Shown here: positions 25,720 through 34,145 of the stretch, piece by piece
How positions within the stretch are numbered: position 1 is the first letter of the stretch
Layout of the letters: the number at the start of each line of letters is the position of its first letter
Assembly (NCBI GenBank): GCA_021404685.1
Contig: QWHC01000003.1
Location: 62,001 to 126,000, forward strand
Length of the DNA: 64,000 nt
Direction: 5' to 3'
Source of the DNA: Chloroflexi bacterium CFX4
Lineage (GTDB): Bacteria; Chloroflexota; Anaerolineae; Aggregatilineales; UBA2796
Notes under the pieces: generated by a model
Databases searched by the model: none
What the model saw: only the letters and a program-made list of their open reading frames with translations
What the model was told of the DNA's origin: nothing
Position numbers and translations under genes: made by a program

Positions 25720-26377
25720 GCTAAACCGCAACCGCCTAGAGGCGATTTATCGCGTTTTCGATAAATTCGCCCTTGAAGATACACGAGTCTTTTATAAGGC
25801 AACCATCCAGCGCCACCGCCGCGCCGCCGGACAGGTGAACTTTTTGCGCGCCCTTGCCTCATTCATGGCAGGCTTTGCCGCCGCACTGGTCGGTCTGATT
25901 GTGCAGTCGGTCTATGTGAGTGGGAATTCTTGCATTACGCCTGCCACACCTGATCAGCTCAGCTATTGTCAATTCATCAACACGGTCATTGTGATCCTGA
26001 TGATGTTGGCAATCGTCTCGCCGGCGGTTGGCGGCGGACTCTCGACGCTTGCTGATCTGTATCAGTGGGATCGGCAAATCTCGCTCTATGACGAGTCCTT
26101 GAAGAACCTTGCCGTTGCCGACGCACGCTCGCCTGACCCTGAAATGGATGACGACACCTACCGCGCCGCGCTGATGGCATACTCACTCGGTTCGCTAACC
26201 GTAATGTACGATGAGGCAGCCCAATGGGGGCAGATGATCCGCACGCCCGTGCAGATTGAGGAATTCATCAAGCGTTCCCAAGATCGCGCTGAAGGGGTGC
26301 GCTTGCCTGTCTTCAAAATTTCTGAGCCGCAGCCCAGCCGCAATCCAATGGGGACGGAGGATGACGCCTTAGGCTGA
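25712..26377 (+). CDS. SLATT/DUF4231-like two-TM protein (second)
   Basis: 221 residues. An N-terminal helix (RVFDKFALEDTRVFYKATIQ) precedes two membrane segments (about residues 47-70, ALASFMAGFAAALVGLIVQS, and 92-112, TVIVILMMLAIVSPAVGGGL) and a C-terminal helical region with YDESLKNLAVADAR and YRAALMAYSLGSLTVMYDEA. The topology equals the first gene, but the residues differ, so a hetero-oligomeric membrane complex is a fair inference. Its ATG lies within the end of the first gene (8-bp overlap), which indicates translational coupling. Its end overlaps the opposing kinase gene by 9 bp. Confidence 0.65.
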   Translation: MDELNRNRLEAIYRVFDKFALEDTRVFYKATIQRHRRAAGQVNFLRALASFMAGFAAALVGLIVQSVYVSGNSCITPATPDQLSYCQFINTVIVILMMLAIVSPAVGGGLSTLADLYQWDRQISLYDESLKNLAVADARSPDPEMDDDTYRAALMAYSLGSLTVMYDEAAQWGQMIRTPVQIEEFIKRSQDRAEGVRLPVFKISEPQPSRNPMGTEDDALG

Positions 26378-29300
26378 TTCGCTCATCGCGGCACGCAAGG
26401 CGGCGGCTTTTTGCAGGTATGGTGCGCCGCCGCCATGTGCGCTGTAGGTTTCATAGAGCCGCAGCAGCCAACTGCGCGTGCCGCCCTTTTCGGCAAGCGT
26501 GATGCCTTGCTGCCAGGCTTTGTAGGCAGCCTGCTGCTCGCCTGTCAGCCATAGATGCCAGCCCTTCAAGCGCAGATATTCAGGGCGCAGCATGATCCGT
26601 GTGCGCGCCACGCGCTTAAAAGTGTTTAGCTGTTGTTCGGCGGCTGCCAGCCAAGCTGCCTGTGCTTCGCCTGTGGTGTGTGCTGCCATGCCTAACACCG
26701 CATCTAGAATCACTTCCCGTCCGCTAGGGGCGCGTTTTGCCTGAGCAGTTGCCCGTTCTGCGAAAGGTGCTGCCGCCACCCAATCGCCCGTTTGCAGGTG
26801 CAGGGCGGCAACTGCTGCCAAAACTGCTGCCCAAGTGCTGTCCTCATCAAATGCCTCTGTATCGCGTGAGAGGTCGTTTTTCAGCAAGATACGGCGCGCA
26901 CTCTCATAATCATGCAAAAGGCTGTGCGCCTGCGCCCGATAGAGCGTTGCCCGATAGCGCATAGTGGTCAAGCGTGGCAGCCCGCCCATGTGTTCTTCCA
27001 TTTGGGCAAACAGGCGGAAACAGGCAGGCATATCGCCCTGAAAATAGGCGATGATCGCGGCATTCATCAGTGTGGTGGCGAGTGAGTCTGCATCACCCAC
27101 CATTTGGGAAAAGGTTGCCGAACGCTCTAAATATTCCCGCGCCGACCAGTCCCCGCGATAAGACGCTGGCAGCGCAATGCCGTTCAGCACATAGGCAAGC
27201 GTCTCCAGATCGTCCACTTTTTCGGCGGTCTCAAGCGCCTTGCGTGCATAAAAGCGCGCCATGCGGTGCAGCCCTAGCACGCTGCCGATGCCGATTGCCG
27301 CACCGACGTAAGCGCGTGCCAGTTCTGGCGTCGGCTGCGGCAGTGTCTCTGCAAGGTTCAAAGCGCGCATGACAGCATAGGCGCCAGAGACCAAACGCTG
27401 TATGTTCCAGTAATCGCCGCTTAGGTGCTGATAGATAGCTGCGGCTTCCAGCACGTAAGCAGCGCGGTTTGGTCGGACGCGGTAAAGGCGTGGCGGTAGG
27501 GTGCGCCGCACCAAAAATTGGCGCGCAAAAGCACCGATCAGTTGGCGTGGCAAGCCTTTGGTGGGCGGCAAGGGCTGACCAAGCAGCGTTAAAGCACGCT
27601 GATAGTGGGCTTCCCGTTCTGTGATGTTCACATGCGCTCTGCCCAATGTGCGCTCTAGCTGCGCCTTGCGTAAGGCATCAAAGCCAACGCTATCGGCAAG
27701 CGCTAGGGCGCGCTCCAGCAGTGGCATGGCGCGCTCATGGGCATAGTTGCGAACTGCCTGCATCCCTGCTAAGGCTTTGTAGTGCGCTTCCTTAGGCAGA
27801 TCGCCTGCATTTGCCCAGTGATGCGCCAAAGCACCGATCTGTTGCGGATCGTTTGGGTAGAGTATCTCTAGCTGGTGTGCCACTTGACGGCTAAGCAACG
27901 CACGGTCGGCGGTGGAAAGGCTTGCTAGAAGCGTCTCGCGCAGTTGATCGTGAGCAAAGCGCCACCGATCATTGGCGATTTCCAGCACGGCGTGATTAGC
28001 GCACACATCCAGCCATGCTTCAAAGGGCAGCGCGTTGGTGTGTTCGCTGTGCAAAGCGCGCAATAGCCGCACGTCAAGCTGCCTGCCGCCGATTGCCGCA
28101 AGGTTTAGCAGGCTGCGCGCTGTTTCCGGCAGGCGTGCCAAGCGCCGCCGCAGCACCGTTTGTACGCCGCCGCTGAACAAGCGCTCTGGCAGCGTCACTA
28201 CGCCGATCTGATCTAAGCGTCCAGAGAGTTGGGCAAGTTCGCGCAGCACTTCGATCATGAACAGCGCGTTGCCTTCCGTCTCGCGCTGGAGCAGATCAAG
28301 CACCTGTGGCGTCTTGCCCGCCGTCCCGATCATGGATTCGGTGAGGGCTGCCATTTGCTCAGGCGAGAGGCGCGAGAGGCTTAGGTGCTGTGCGTTTGGG
28401 AATTGCTCTGGCAGATCAGGGCGTTCTTCTTCCCGATAGGTGCTGATGATGAGCAGCGGCGCACGTTTCGCCCAGTCGCTCAGGCGCGCTAGGATCGCCA
28501 GTGAGCCGCGTCCTGCCCAATGGATATCTTCTAGCAGCAGCAGCGTGGGCATCTTCAAATGGGCAAAGAGCGTCTCTATGGTGCTGATCAAGCGCTCTTG
28601 TGCCTTATCGGGCTCTAATCCCGGCGGATCGCTCACCGCACGTTCAAGCAGTGCCTCAAGGTCTGGCACAAACGGCTTGAGAACGCTTGCCTCAAAATCA
28701 GAAGGTGGACTGTATAAGATCAACTCGCGCAGGGCTGCCAACCACATCTGATAGAGCGCGCTGCCGCTGCTGATTGCCTGCCCACGCAGCACCAAGACGC
28801 CGCGCACCAACGCTGCCGTCCGCAGCTCATCCACAAGGCGCGATTTGCCCACACCGCTTTCGCCGCCGATCAGCCACAGATCGCCAAAGCCAAGCATAGT
28901 GCGCTCTAAGGCATTGGTCAGGTGTGCCAGTTCAGCTTCGCGCCCAACAAAGCGCGCTGCCTGCAAAAAGCCTTCCCGCACGGCGCTTTCTTGCGGCGGC
29001 AGCGGCGCACCAACCGCAGTGTAATAGTCCGCAATGAGCGCAGCAGCATCCGTAGCGCGCTCAGCAGGATTTTTCGCCAGCAAGCGCCCGATCAAGTGCC
29101 GCGTCGGATAATCAACATTCAGCGCCTCAAGGTCAGGCGTCACACGCAGGATGTTCTCCAGCAAGCGCGTGACGGTATCCGATTTGAACGGATTAATGCC
29201 TGTCAGCAATTCGTAGGCAATTACGCCGACGGCATACAGGTCGCTTGCCTCGCTCGGCTGCCCATTCGAGAGCAATTCCGGCGCAAGGTAGGGCAGCGTA

Positions 29301-29824
29301 CCTGCTAACGTCACGCGCTGATCGCGCATAGTAGACAGTCCAAAATCCAACACACGCAGGCGCCCATCGGCAACCAGCAGGTTGTTTGGCGCAATATCGC
29401 GGTGCAAAATCTGGCGGCGGTGCAGGTAAGTCAGCGCCTCCAGCACTTGCAGGATCAGGTTCATCTTTTCCTGTGTGGGCAGCACCGCGCCAATGGTGAG
29501 GATGGTCTGCGGTGCGTCGAGCAGTTCCATCGTGTAGAAGGGCAGCCCATCGGCGTCAAAGCCGTAATCGCGCACGGCGATAATGTTCGGATGGCGCAGC
29601 GACGCCAACAGGCGAAACTCGTTAGCGAGTGCCAACGGCGAATTGCCCTCACCGCGTGAGCTGAAATCGAGTGAGTCAATCGGCGTTGTCAGGCGCTTGA
29701 GGGCAACCTCCTCGCCCGAAAGCCGATCATATGCGCGAAAGACAGCACCCATGCCGCCGCGCCCTAATTCTTCCCGCAGTATGTAGCGTTGCCGTAGCCC
29801 AGTCCGTGAAAGCGTCTCAATCAC
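26369..29824 (-). CDS. Ser/Thr protein kinase - AAA ATPase - TPR regulator (PknK-like)
   Basis: 1151 residues in three parts. The kinase domain (about 13-275) has the glycine loop GRGGMGAVF, the Lys in EEVALKRL, the catalytic loop HRDIAPNNLL and LDFGLS; the usual Lys of HRDxKPxN is Ala. An AAA_16-type ATPase follows (about 290-600) with Walker A GGESGVGKSR and Walker B LLLLEDIHWA. The C-terminal half is TPR-like helical repeat. This order is that of PknK and related signalling proteins that sense a ligand through TPRs. There is no DNA-binding domain. It lies downstream of the propeller gene on the same strand and converges on the SLATT pair. Confidence 0.9.
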   Translation of the reverse strand: MIETLSRTGLRQRYILREELGRGGMGAVFRAYDRLSGEEVALKRLTTPIDSLDFSSRGEGNSPLALANEFRLLASLRHPNIIAVRDYGFDADGLPFYTMELLDAPQTILTIGAVLPTQEKMNLILQVLEALTYLHRRQILHRDIAPNNLLVADGRLRVLDFGLSTMRDQRVTLAGTLPYLAPELLSNGQPSEASDLYAVGVIAYELLTGINPFKSDTVTRLLENILRVTPDLEALNVDYPTRHLIGRLLAKNPAERATDAAALIADYYTAVGAPLPPQESAVREGFLQAARFVGREAELAHLTNALERTMLGFGDLWLIGGESGVGKSRLVDELRTAALVRGVLVLRGQAISSGSALYQMWLAALRELILYSPPSDFEASVLKPFVPDLEALLERAVSDPPGLEPDKAQERLISTIETLFAHLKMPTLLLLEDIHWAGRGSLAILARLSDWAKRAPLLIISTYREEERPDLPEQFPNAQHLSLSRLSPEQMAALTESMIGTAGKTPQVLDLLQRETEGNALFMIEVLRELAQLSGRLDQIGVVTLPERLFSGGVQTVLRRRLARLPETARSLLNLAAIGGRQLDVRLLRALHSEHTNALPFEAWLDVCANHAVLEIANDRWRFAHDQLRETLLASLSTADRALLSRQVAHQLEILYPNDPQQIGALAHHWANAGDLPKEAHYKALAGMQAVRNYAHERAMPLLERALALADSVGFDALRKAQLERTLGRAHVNITEREAHYQRALTLLGQPLPPTKGLPRQLIGAFARQFLVRRTLPPRLYRVRPNRAAYVLEAAAIYQHLSGDYWNIQRLVSGAYAVMRALNLAETLPQPTPELARAYVGAAIGIGSVLGLHRMARFYARKALETAEKVDDLETLAYVLNGIALPASYRGDWSAREYLERSATFSQMVGDADSLATTLMNAAIIAYFQGDMPACFRLFAQMEEHMGGLPRLTTMRYRATLYRAQAHSLLHDYESARRILLKNDLSRDTEAFDEDSTWAAVLAAVAALHLQTGDWVAAAPFAERATAQAKRAPSGREVILDAVLGMAAHTTGEAQAAWLAAAEQQLNTFKRVARTRIMLRPEYLRLKGWHLWLTGEQQAAYKAWQQGITLAEKGGTRSWLLRLYETYSAHGGGAPYLQKAAALRAAMSESA

Positions 29825-29914
29825 GTGCGGTCGCCTGCCTTTCTCACCTCAAGTCTATGCGAAGGCAGCCAGTTAGGCAATGAACAGCCTATAAAATGCC
29901 TATAAATAAGGGCG

Positions 29915-29947
29915 GTGGTATAGCATTATGAAAACATGCTATACCAC
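29915..29947. repeat. 12-bp perfect inverted repeat between the propeller and kinase genes
   Basis: gtggtatagcat (29915-29926) and atgctataccac (29936-29947), 9-nt spacer. It is 20 bp after the propeller stop and about 90 bp before the kinase start. It lacks a T-run; it may act as terminator stem or as an operator. Confidence 0.6.
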
Positions 29948-29966
29948 TCAAATGTTTTGAGGTAGG

Positions 29967-31691
29967 TTACTGAGCAGGCTCTAGCCAGTAGGTCGCGCCT
30001 TCACCTTCTGCCGTCCAGCCAACAAGCCCTTGATAGTTGACTTGCCACCACGCATAGCCATCCGCGCAGATCGGACCGTTCAGCACGCTGAAGAACTGCC
30101 CGCCGGGAATGTTGCCGATCACACGGCTGATCTGGTTGTTGGTGGTTGGCTGGCTGCGGAGTGCGTTAGGCGCGCCGGGCGTCACGCGGGCAACGCTACC
30201 GATCCGCAAGCGCGGCGGCAGCAGCGGCGGGCAAGCATCCGCGCCGACAATTGGCTCTAGCCAGTAGACGCCATTCTCACCTTCGCCCGTCCAGCCGATG
30301 ATGCCGTTATAGTTGACTTGCCACCACAGCACGCCATCGTTACAGACGGGACCGCTGATGAGCGTCATGCTGCCGCCAATCGGGATGGTGCCAAGCCGCA
30401 CGCTGCGCGGATCGCGTGTGGGGCGGGCAGGTTGGCTGTTCAAGGCGTTCGCCTGTGCTGGGAAGCTGGTCACCCGTGCGCGAATACCAACCGTCAGGCG
30501 CGTGGCGAGCGCGCAGTTCGGCACGGGCTGCGGTGTTGGCGGCTGCACCACACCGGAGGGCTGCACACGCCACAAATTATAGCCCCACGCCACCGCCATC
30601 AGACGGTTATCGCCCGCTAGCCGATCTGTACCGGGAACTTTGCGCGTTTGCCCACCACGCAAGATGTAGACTGCATCCTCTGCCCAAGCAATCGCCTGCC
30701 CTGAGGGCGCGATGGAAAGCTGCTCTGGGAAGCCGAAGAAGGGCAGCGCCACCTCTTGCCGATTGGCAGCACCGCGCCAGGCGTAGCCCATACCATTGGT
30801 GGCAAGGTTGAAATAGGCAGAGACGGCATTGGGTGCGCGGCCACTGTAGCGCTCTACCACGCCCGGTGGATTAACGCGAGAGCCGTTGATCGGGTTGATC
30901 AGCACCCATGCATTGTTGGAGAACAGCGCCGCTAAATAGGGCTGACCGTTCAAGGTTGCCCATTCATAGTATTGAATGGACGCACCGCCGCCATCTTGCA
31001 CACGGATTTCATTGACCTGCTGACCGCTGGCATCAAAGAGCAGCAGCACTTCTGTGTAAGTTTCGCCGCTGAAGCCATTGCCGCGCACTGCCAGCGCGCC
31101 GCCCCAGCGCGGCGCATCAAAGCCAAACAGCGTGGTTAGGTTTGGCACATTAATCGGTGTGGTGGAACGGGCGCGGTTGTTCAGCACATCGTAAATCACA
31201 AGCTGATGGCGTGTCTCGTTACCGCCCACGATTGATTCGACCCACGTCAGCGAGAAGCCGTCCGGCGACCATGTCGGCGTGCTGCGTCGGATGAAGGTCT
31301 CGTTGGGCAAGCCTGCCCCAAAGCTGGCATTAGTTGGCTGCTGCGCCACGCGCACTGCTTGCCCTGTTGCCAACGACCAAATCCAGATGTTAGCAGGTGG
31401 GATGTTGGGCGTATCGCCAAAGCGCTGCAAGGCAGGGATAGCGATTTCAGCAATAGAGGCATATGCCACGCGCTGCGAATCTGGCGACATGATGGGCAGT
31501 TGATTGTAGCCCCACCGTGTCAGTTGGCGCAGCGTGCCGCTTGCCTCACTATATGCCCACAAATCGCCGCGCATCAAGATGATCAGCTCACTATCTACCT
31601 GTGCATGAGCAGATGGCGCACCAAGCGGCATAAGCAGCGCGCTGAGCGCAAGAATGCCGCACAAAATCATAGAGAGCGCTCTGTATCGCAT
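29967..31691 (-). CDS. Secreted beta-propeller protein with two SH3b-like repeats
   Basis: 574 residues with a signal peptide (CGILALSALLMPLGAPSAHA, cleavage after AHA near residue 30). The central part (about 35-385) has TolB/WD40-type propeller blades (GDLWAYSEASGTLRQLTRWG, QLPIMSPDSQRVAYAS, TPTWSPDGFSLTWVES). Two C-terminal bacterial SH3-like domains (about 395-480 and 485-574) end in matching GWTGEGENGVYWLEP and GWTAEGEGATYWLEP segments. It is exported and probably binds cell wall or another surface polymer. Upstream is a strong promoter with an overlapping palindrome. Confidence 0.85.
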   Translation of the reverse strand: MRYRALSMILCGILALSALLMPLGAPSAHAQVDSELIILMRGDLWAYSEASGTLRQLTRWGYNQLPIMSPDSQRVAYASIAEIAIPALQRFGDTPNIPPANIWIWSLATGQAVRVAQQPTNASFGAGLPNETFIRRSTPTWSPDGFSLTWVESIVGGNETRHQLVIYDVLNNRARSTTPINVPNLTTLFGFDAPRWGGALAVRGNGFSGETYTEVLLLFDASGQQVNEIRVQDGGGASIQYYEWATLNGQPYLAALFSNNAWVLINPINGSRVNPPGVVERYSGRAPNAVSAYFNLATNGMGYAWRGAANRQEVALPFFGFPEQLSIAPSGQAIAWAEDAVYILRGGQTRKVPGTDRLAGDNRLMAVAWGYNLWRVQPSGVVQPPTPQPVPNCALATRLTVGIRARVTSFPAQANALNSQPARPTRDPRSVRLGTIPIGGSMTLISGPVCNDGVLWWQVNYNGIIGWTGEGENGVYWLEPIVGADACPPLLPPRLRIGSVARVTPGAPNALRSQPTTNNQISRVIGNIPGGQFFSVLNGPICADGYAWWQVNYQGLVGWTAEGEGATYWLEPAQ

Positions 31692-31723
31692 GATCCCTTC
31701 TCCTTTACGTATTTCATAAGCGC

Positions 31724-31747
31724 ATTATAGCACGTCGTACACGACGT
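31724..31747 (-). promoter_or_regulatory. Promoter with palindromic operator before the propeller gene
   Basis: On the minus strand an extended -10, TGcTATAAT (TATAAT at 31729-31724), with GGAG before ATG 31691. The spacer holds a perfect palindrome acgtcgt-ac-acgacgt (31732-31747), placed where a repressor would block polymerase. Confidence 0.6.
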
Positions 31748-31849
31748 TTTACCTACGTTCAGCACACGCTCAATGTTCCTGTCTGTTAGAAAATCTCTAC
31801 CTGCCTGTGTATAATGGCATAGTATAGATCGGAATAGGCAGGGAAAAGC

Positions 31850-32608
31850 ATGACCAACTCGGACTCAACGCCGCGTGTGCCAGTCGAAGAATACGGCGAA
31901 CAGTATTTTCAGCGCTATAACTACGCAGACCGTTCGCTAGGGCGCTTCAGTATGTATTGGTTTGCGCGCCGCTACTACGCGGCACTGGTGCGCCGCCATG
32001 CACCAAAAGGCGGCAAACTGCTGGAACTTGGCTGTGGACTAGGGCATTTGCTCGGCTTGCTGCAAGATGATTTCCCGTGCATTGGCATTGACCTTGCCGA
32101 CTACAGCATTGAGCAGACCAAGCAAAACGCGCCAAAGGCAGAAGCATTCGTGCAGAGCGCCGATGATCTTTCGCCTTTTGAGACAGGTGCCTTTAGCGCT
32201 GTGGTTGCGCTCCACTTGGTGGAACATCTGCCTAACCCGCAGCACACCATTGCCGAAGTGCATCGCCTGTTGCAGCCCAACGGACTTTTTCTGTTTGCCA
32301 CGCCCAACCCGATCTACAGCTTTCGCCGCTTCAAAGACCCTAAGACCGACGCCATCGGCAAAGACCCAACCCACATCAATGTGCAGACACCGGCTCAGTG
32401 GCGCGCTTGGGTAGAATGGCAAGGTTTCCGTGTGCTGCGGCACTTTGGCGATGGCTTGTGGGATGTGCCATATCTGCCGATTTTGCCCGCCAAACTGCAA
32501 TTTGCCCTATTCGGTTTGCCCGCCCTGCTGCAAGTGGTGACGCAAACCACCTTTAACCCACTCACACTCGGTGTGAATCAAATCTGCATTGCACGCAAAG
32601 AACGCTAA
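31850..32608 (+). CDS. Class I SAM-dependent methyltransferase
   Basis: 252 residues. SAM-binding motif I is KLLELGCGLGHLLGLL (about residues 48-63), followed by CIGIDLADYSIEQTKQNAPK and motif VVALHLVEHLPNPQHTIAEV (acidic/post-I and motif II region), then LLQPNGLFLFATPNP. This is the Methyltransf_11 class; small-molecule methylation is likely, but the substrate is unknown. It is preceded by a TATAAT at 31810-31815. The SDR gene follows 32 bp later on the same strand. Confidence 0.9.
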   Translation: MTNSDSTPRVPVEEYGEQYFQRYNYADRSLGRFSMYWFARRYYAALVRRHAPKGGKLLELGCGLGHLLGLLQDDFPCIGIDLADYSIEQTKQNAPKAEAFVQSADDLSPFETGAFSAVVALHLVEHLPNPQHTIAEVHRLLQPNGLFLFATPNPIYSFRRFKDPKTDAIGKDPTHINVQTPAQWRAWVEWQGFRVLRHFGDGLWDVPYLPILPAKLQFALFGLPALLQVVTQTTFNPLTLGVNQICIARKER

Positions 32609-32640
32609 CGCGCACAGGCGCTAGAAAGGTTGCCGCCGCT

Positions 32641-33573
32641 ATGGGACGTTTCCGCTGGTTTTTGCTAGGTGGCGCGGCAAGTGCTGCCGCCTATTGGTTA
32701 ATGCGCTACTTGCGCCCGGAACACTCGCCGTTGGTGCTGAATCAGGCAGTGGTCATCATCACAGGTGCTTCAGCAGGCATTGGGCGCGCCTATGCGCTTG
32801 CCTTTGCACGGCGCGGCGCGCGTTTGGTGCTGGCAGCGCGCCGCGCTGAGGCACTGGAGGAAGTGCGTGCCGAAGTTGCCACCTACGCCGCCGAAGTGCT
32901 GTGCGTGCCAACCGACGTGAACGATGATGCACAGCTAGAGGCATTGGTGCAGGCAGCGCTCGATCACTATGGGCGGGTGGATATTTTGATCAACAACGCG
33001 GGCTTGGTGGATTACGGCACGCTGCAAAATCACCATCCGCGCCGCACACGCCAGATGGTCAGCACAAATCTTGCCTCTGCCATTAATCTGACGCGCCTCT
33101 GCCTCATCCCGATGTTGGCACAGCGCAGCGGCGCGATCATCAACGTATCCTCAATGGCGGGCAAAATTCCAACAGCACATCAGCCTGTTTACGCTGCCAC
33201 CAAGGTTGGGCTAATTGCCTTCTCGGACGCGCTGCGGCGGCAGCTTGAAGGCACCGGCGTGCGCGTCGTGAGTGTGCTGCCGTCCTACACCGATACCGAG
33301 ATGGTAGCACCTGCCATGCAGGACTACGTGCGTGAGATGGGCTTGACCGTGGATACGCCGCACTACGTTGCCGAACGCACCATTGACGGCTTGCTGAAAG
33401 GCGAGCAAGAAATCTTGTTTGGCGGCGCAGTGATGTTGTTTGGCGCATGGTTGGAACGGCACTTCCCGCTGCTGGCAACCTTAGCACAACGCTACGTTTT
33501 TACGCCCAACCTGATGGCGATGATGGAACAGATTAAGGCTGAGTATGTCGCTAAGGCAAAGGAAAAACGATAG
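32641..33573 (+). CDS. Short-chain dehydrogenase/reductase with N-terminal membrane helix
   Basis: 310 residues. An N-terminal hydrophobic stretch (FLLGGAASAAAYWLM) precedes the Rossmann motif ITGASAGIGRAYALAF (TGxxxGIG, about residues 40-55), the NNAG in ILINNAGLVDYG, the Ser in IINVSSMAG and the catalytic YxxxK in PVYAATKVGL. It is a classical SDR that uses NAD(P)(H), probably membrane-attached. The next gene starts 3 bp after its stop, so it is co-translated with the methylmalonyl-CoA epimerase homologue. The substrate is not evident. Confidence 0.9.
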   Translation: MGRFRWFLLGGAASAAAYWLMRYLRPEHSPLVLNQAVVIITGASAGIGRAYALAFARRGARLVLAARRAEALEEVRAEVATYAAEVLCVPTDVNDDAQLEALVQAALDHYGRVDILINNAGLVDYGTLQNHHPRRTRQMVSTNLASAINLTRLCLIPMLAQRSGAIINVSSMAGKIPTAHQPVYAATKVGLIAFSDALRRQLEGTGVRVVSVLPSYTDTEMVAPAMQDYVREMGLTVDTPHYVAERTIDGLLKGEQEILFGGAVMLFGAWLERHFPLLATLAQRYVFTPNLMAMMEQIKAEYVAKAKEKR

Positions 33574-33575
33574 CT

Positions 33576-33983
33576 ATGCTGCGCTTGAACCATTTGGCAA
33601 TTGTGGTGGAGGATATTCAGCAGGCACTCGTCTTCTGGCAGGATGCCTTGGGCTTGCCACTCGGCAAGGTAGAACGCAACGCTGAGGAGGAAGTCGAGAT
33701 CGCTTTTCTGCCGCTTGAGTCGGGCGAGATTGAATTGCTGGCGCCAACCAACAGCACCAGCGGCGTTGCCAAATACCTTGCTAAGCGTGGCGCGGGGCTG
33801 CACCACGTCTGCCTTGAAGTGCCAGACCTTGCGGCTGCTATGCAGCGCCTGCGCGATCACGGTATCGAGTTGATCAACGACACGCCAAAAGTGAACGCTG
33901 AAGGGGTGCGCTACTGCTTCATTCACCCTAAAAGTGCGTTCGGCGTGTTGGTTGAGCTTTACGAACTGCCGCGCTCAAGCTGA
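33576..33983 (+). CDS. mce: Methylmalonyl-CoA epimerase (VOC fold)
   Basis: 135 residues with two beta-alpha-beta-beta-beta units. Metal ligands are seen in LNHLAIVVEDIQQALVFWQD (His), GAGLHHVCLEVPDLAAAM (His) and GVLVELYELP (Glu). EIELLAPTNSTSGVAKYLAK and GIELINDTPKVNAEG are typical of methylmalonyl-CoA epimerase, which interconverts the R and S isomers in propionate and branched-chain catabolism. The mutase is not in the window. It lies 3 bp after the SDR gene. Confidence 0.88.
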   Translation: MLRLNHLAIVVEDIQQALVFWQDALGLPLGKVERNAEEEVEIAFLPLESGEIELLAPTNSTSGVAKYLAKRGAGLHHVCLEVPDLAAAMQRLRDHGIELINDTPKVNAEGVRYCFIHPKSAFGVLVELYELPRSS

Positions 33984-34145
33984 TCGTTGCTCCGCCTAAA
34001 GGTGGAGATCAACTCCGACTTGCGGTGTGCCAAACTTCCGCACAGGGACTCATCCCACAATCCTCGTCAGGGCGGATACATGGCGCGAAGTGTTCTGCTT
34101 TAATGATGAGCATTAAGGCAGTGCATTTAGGGGAGAACGGTTAAG

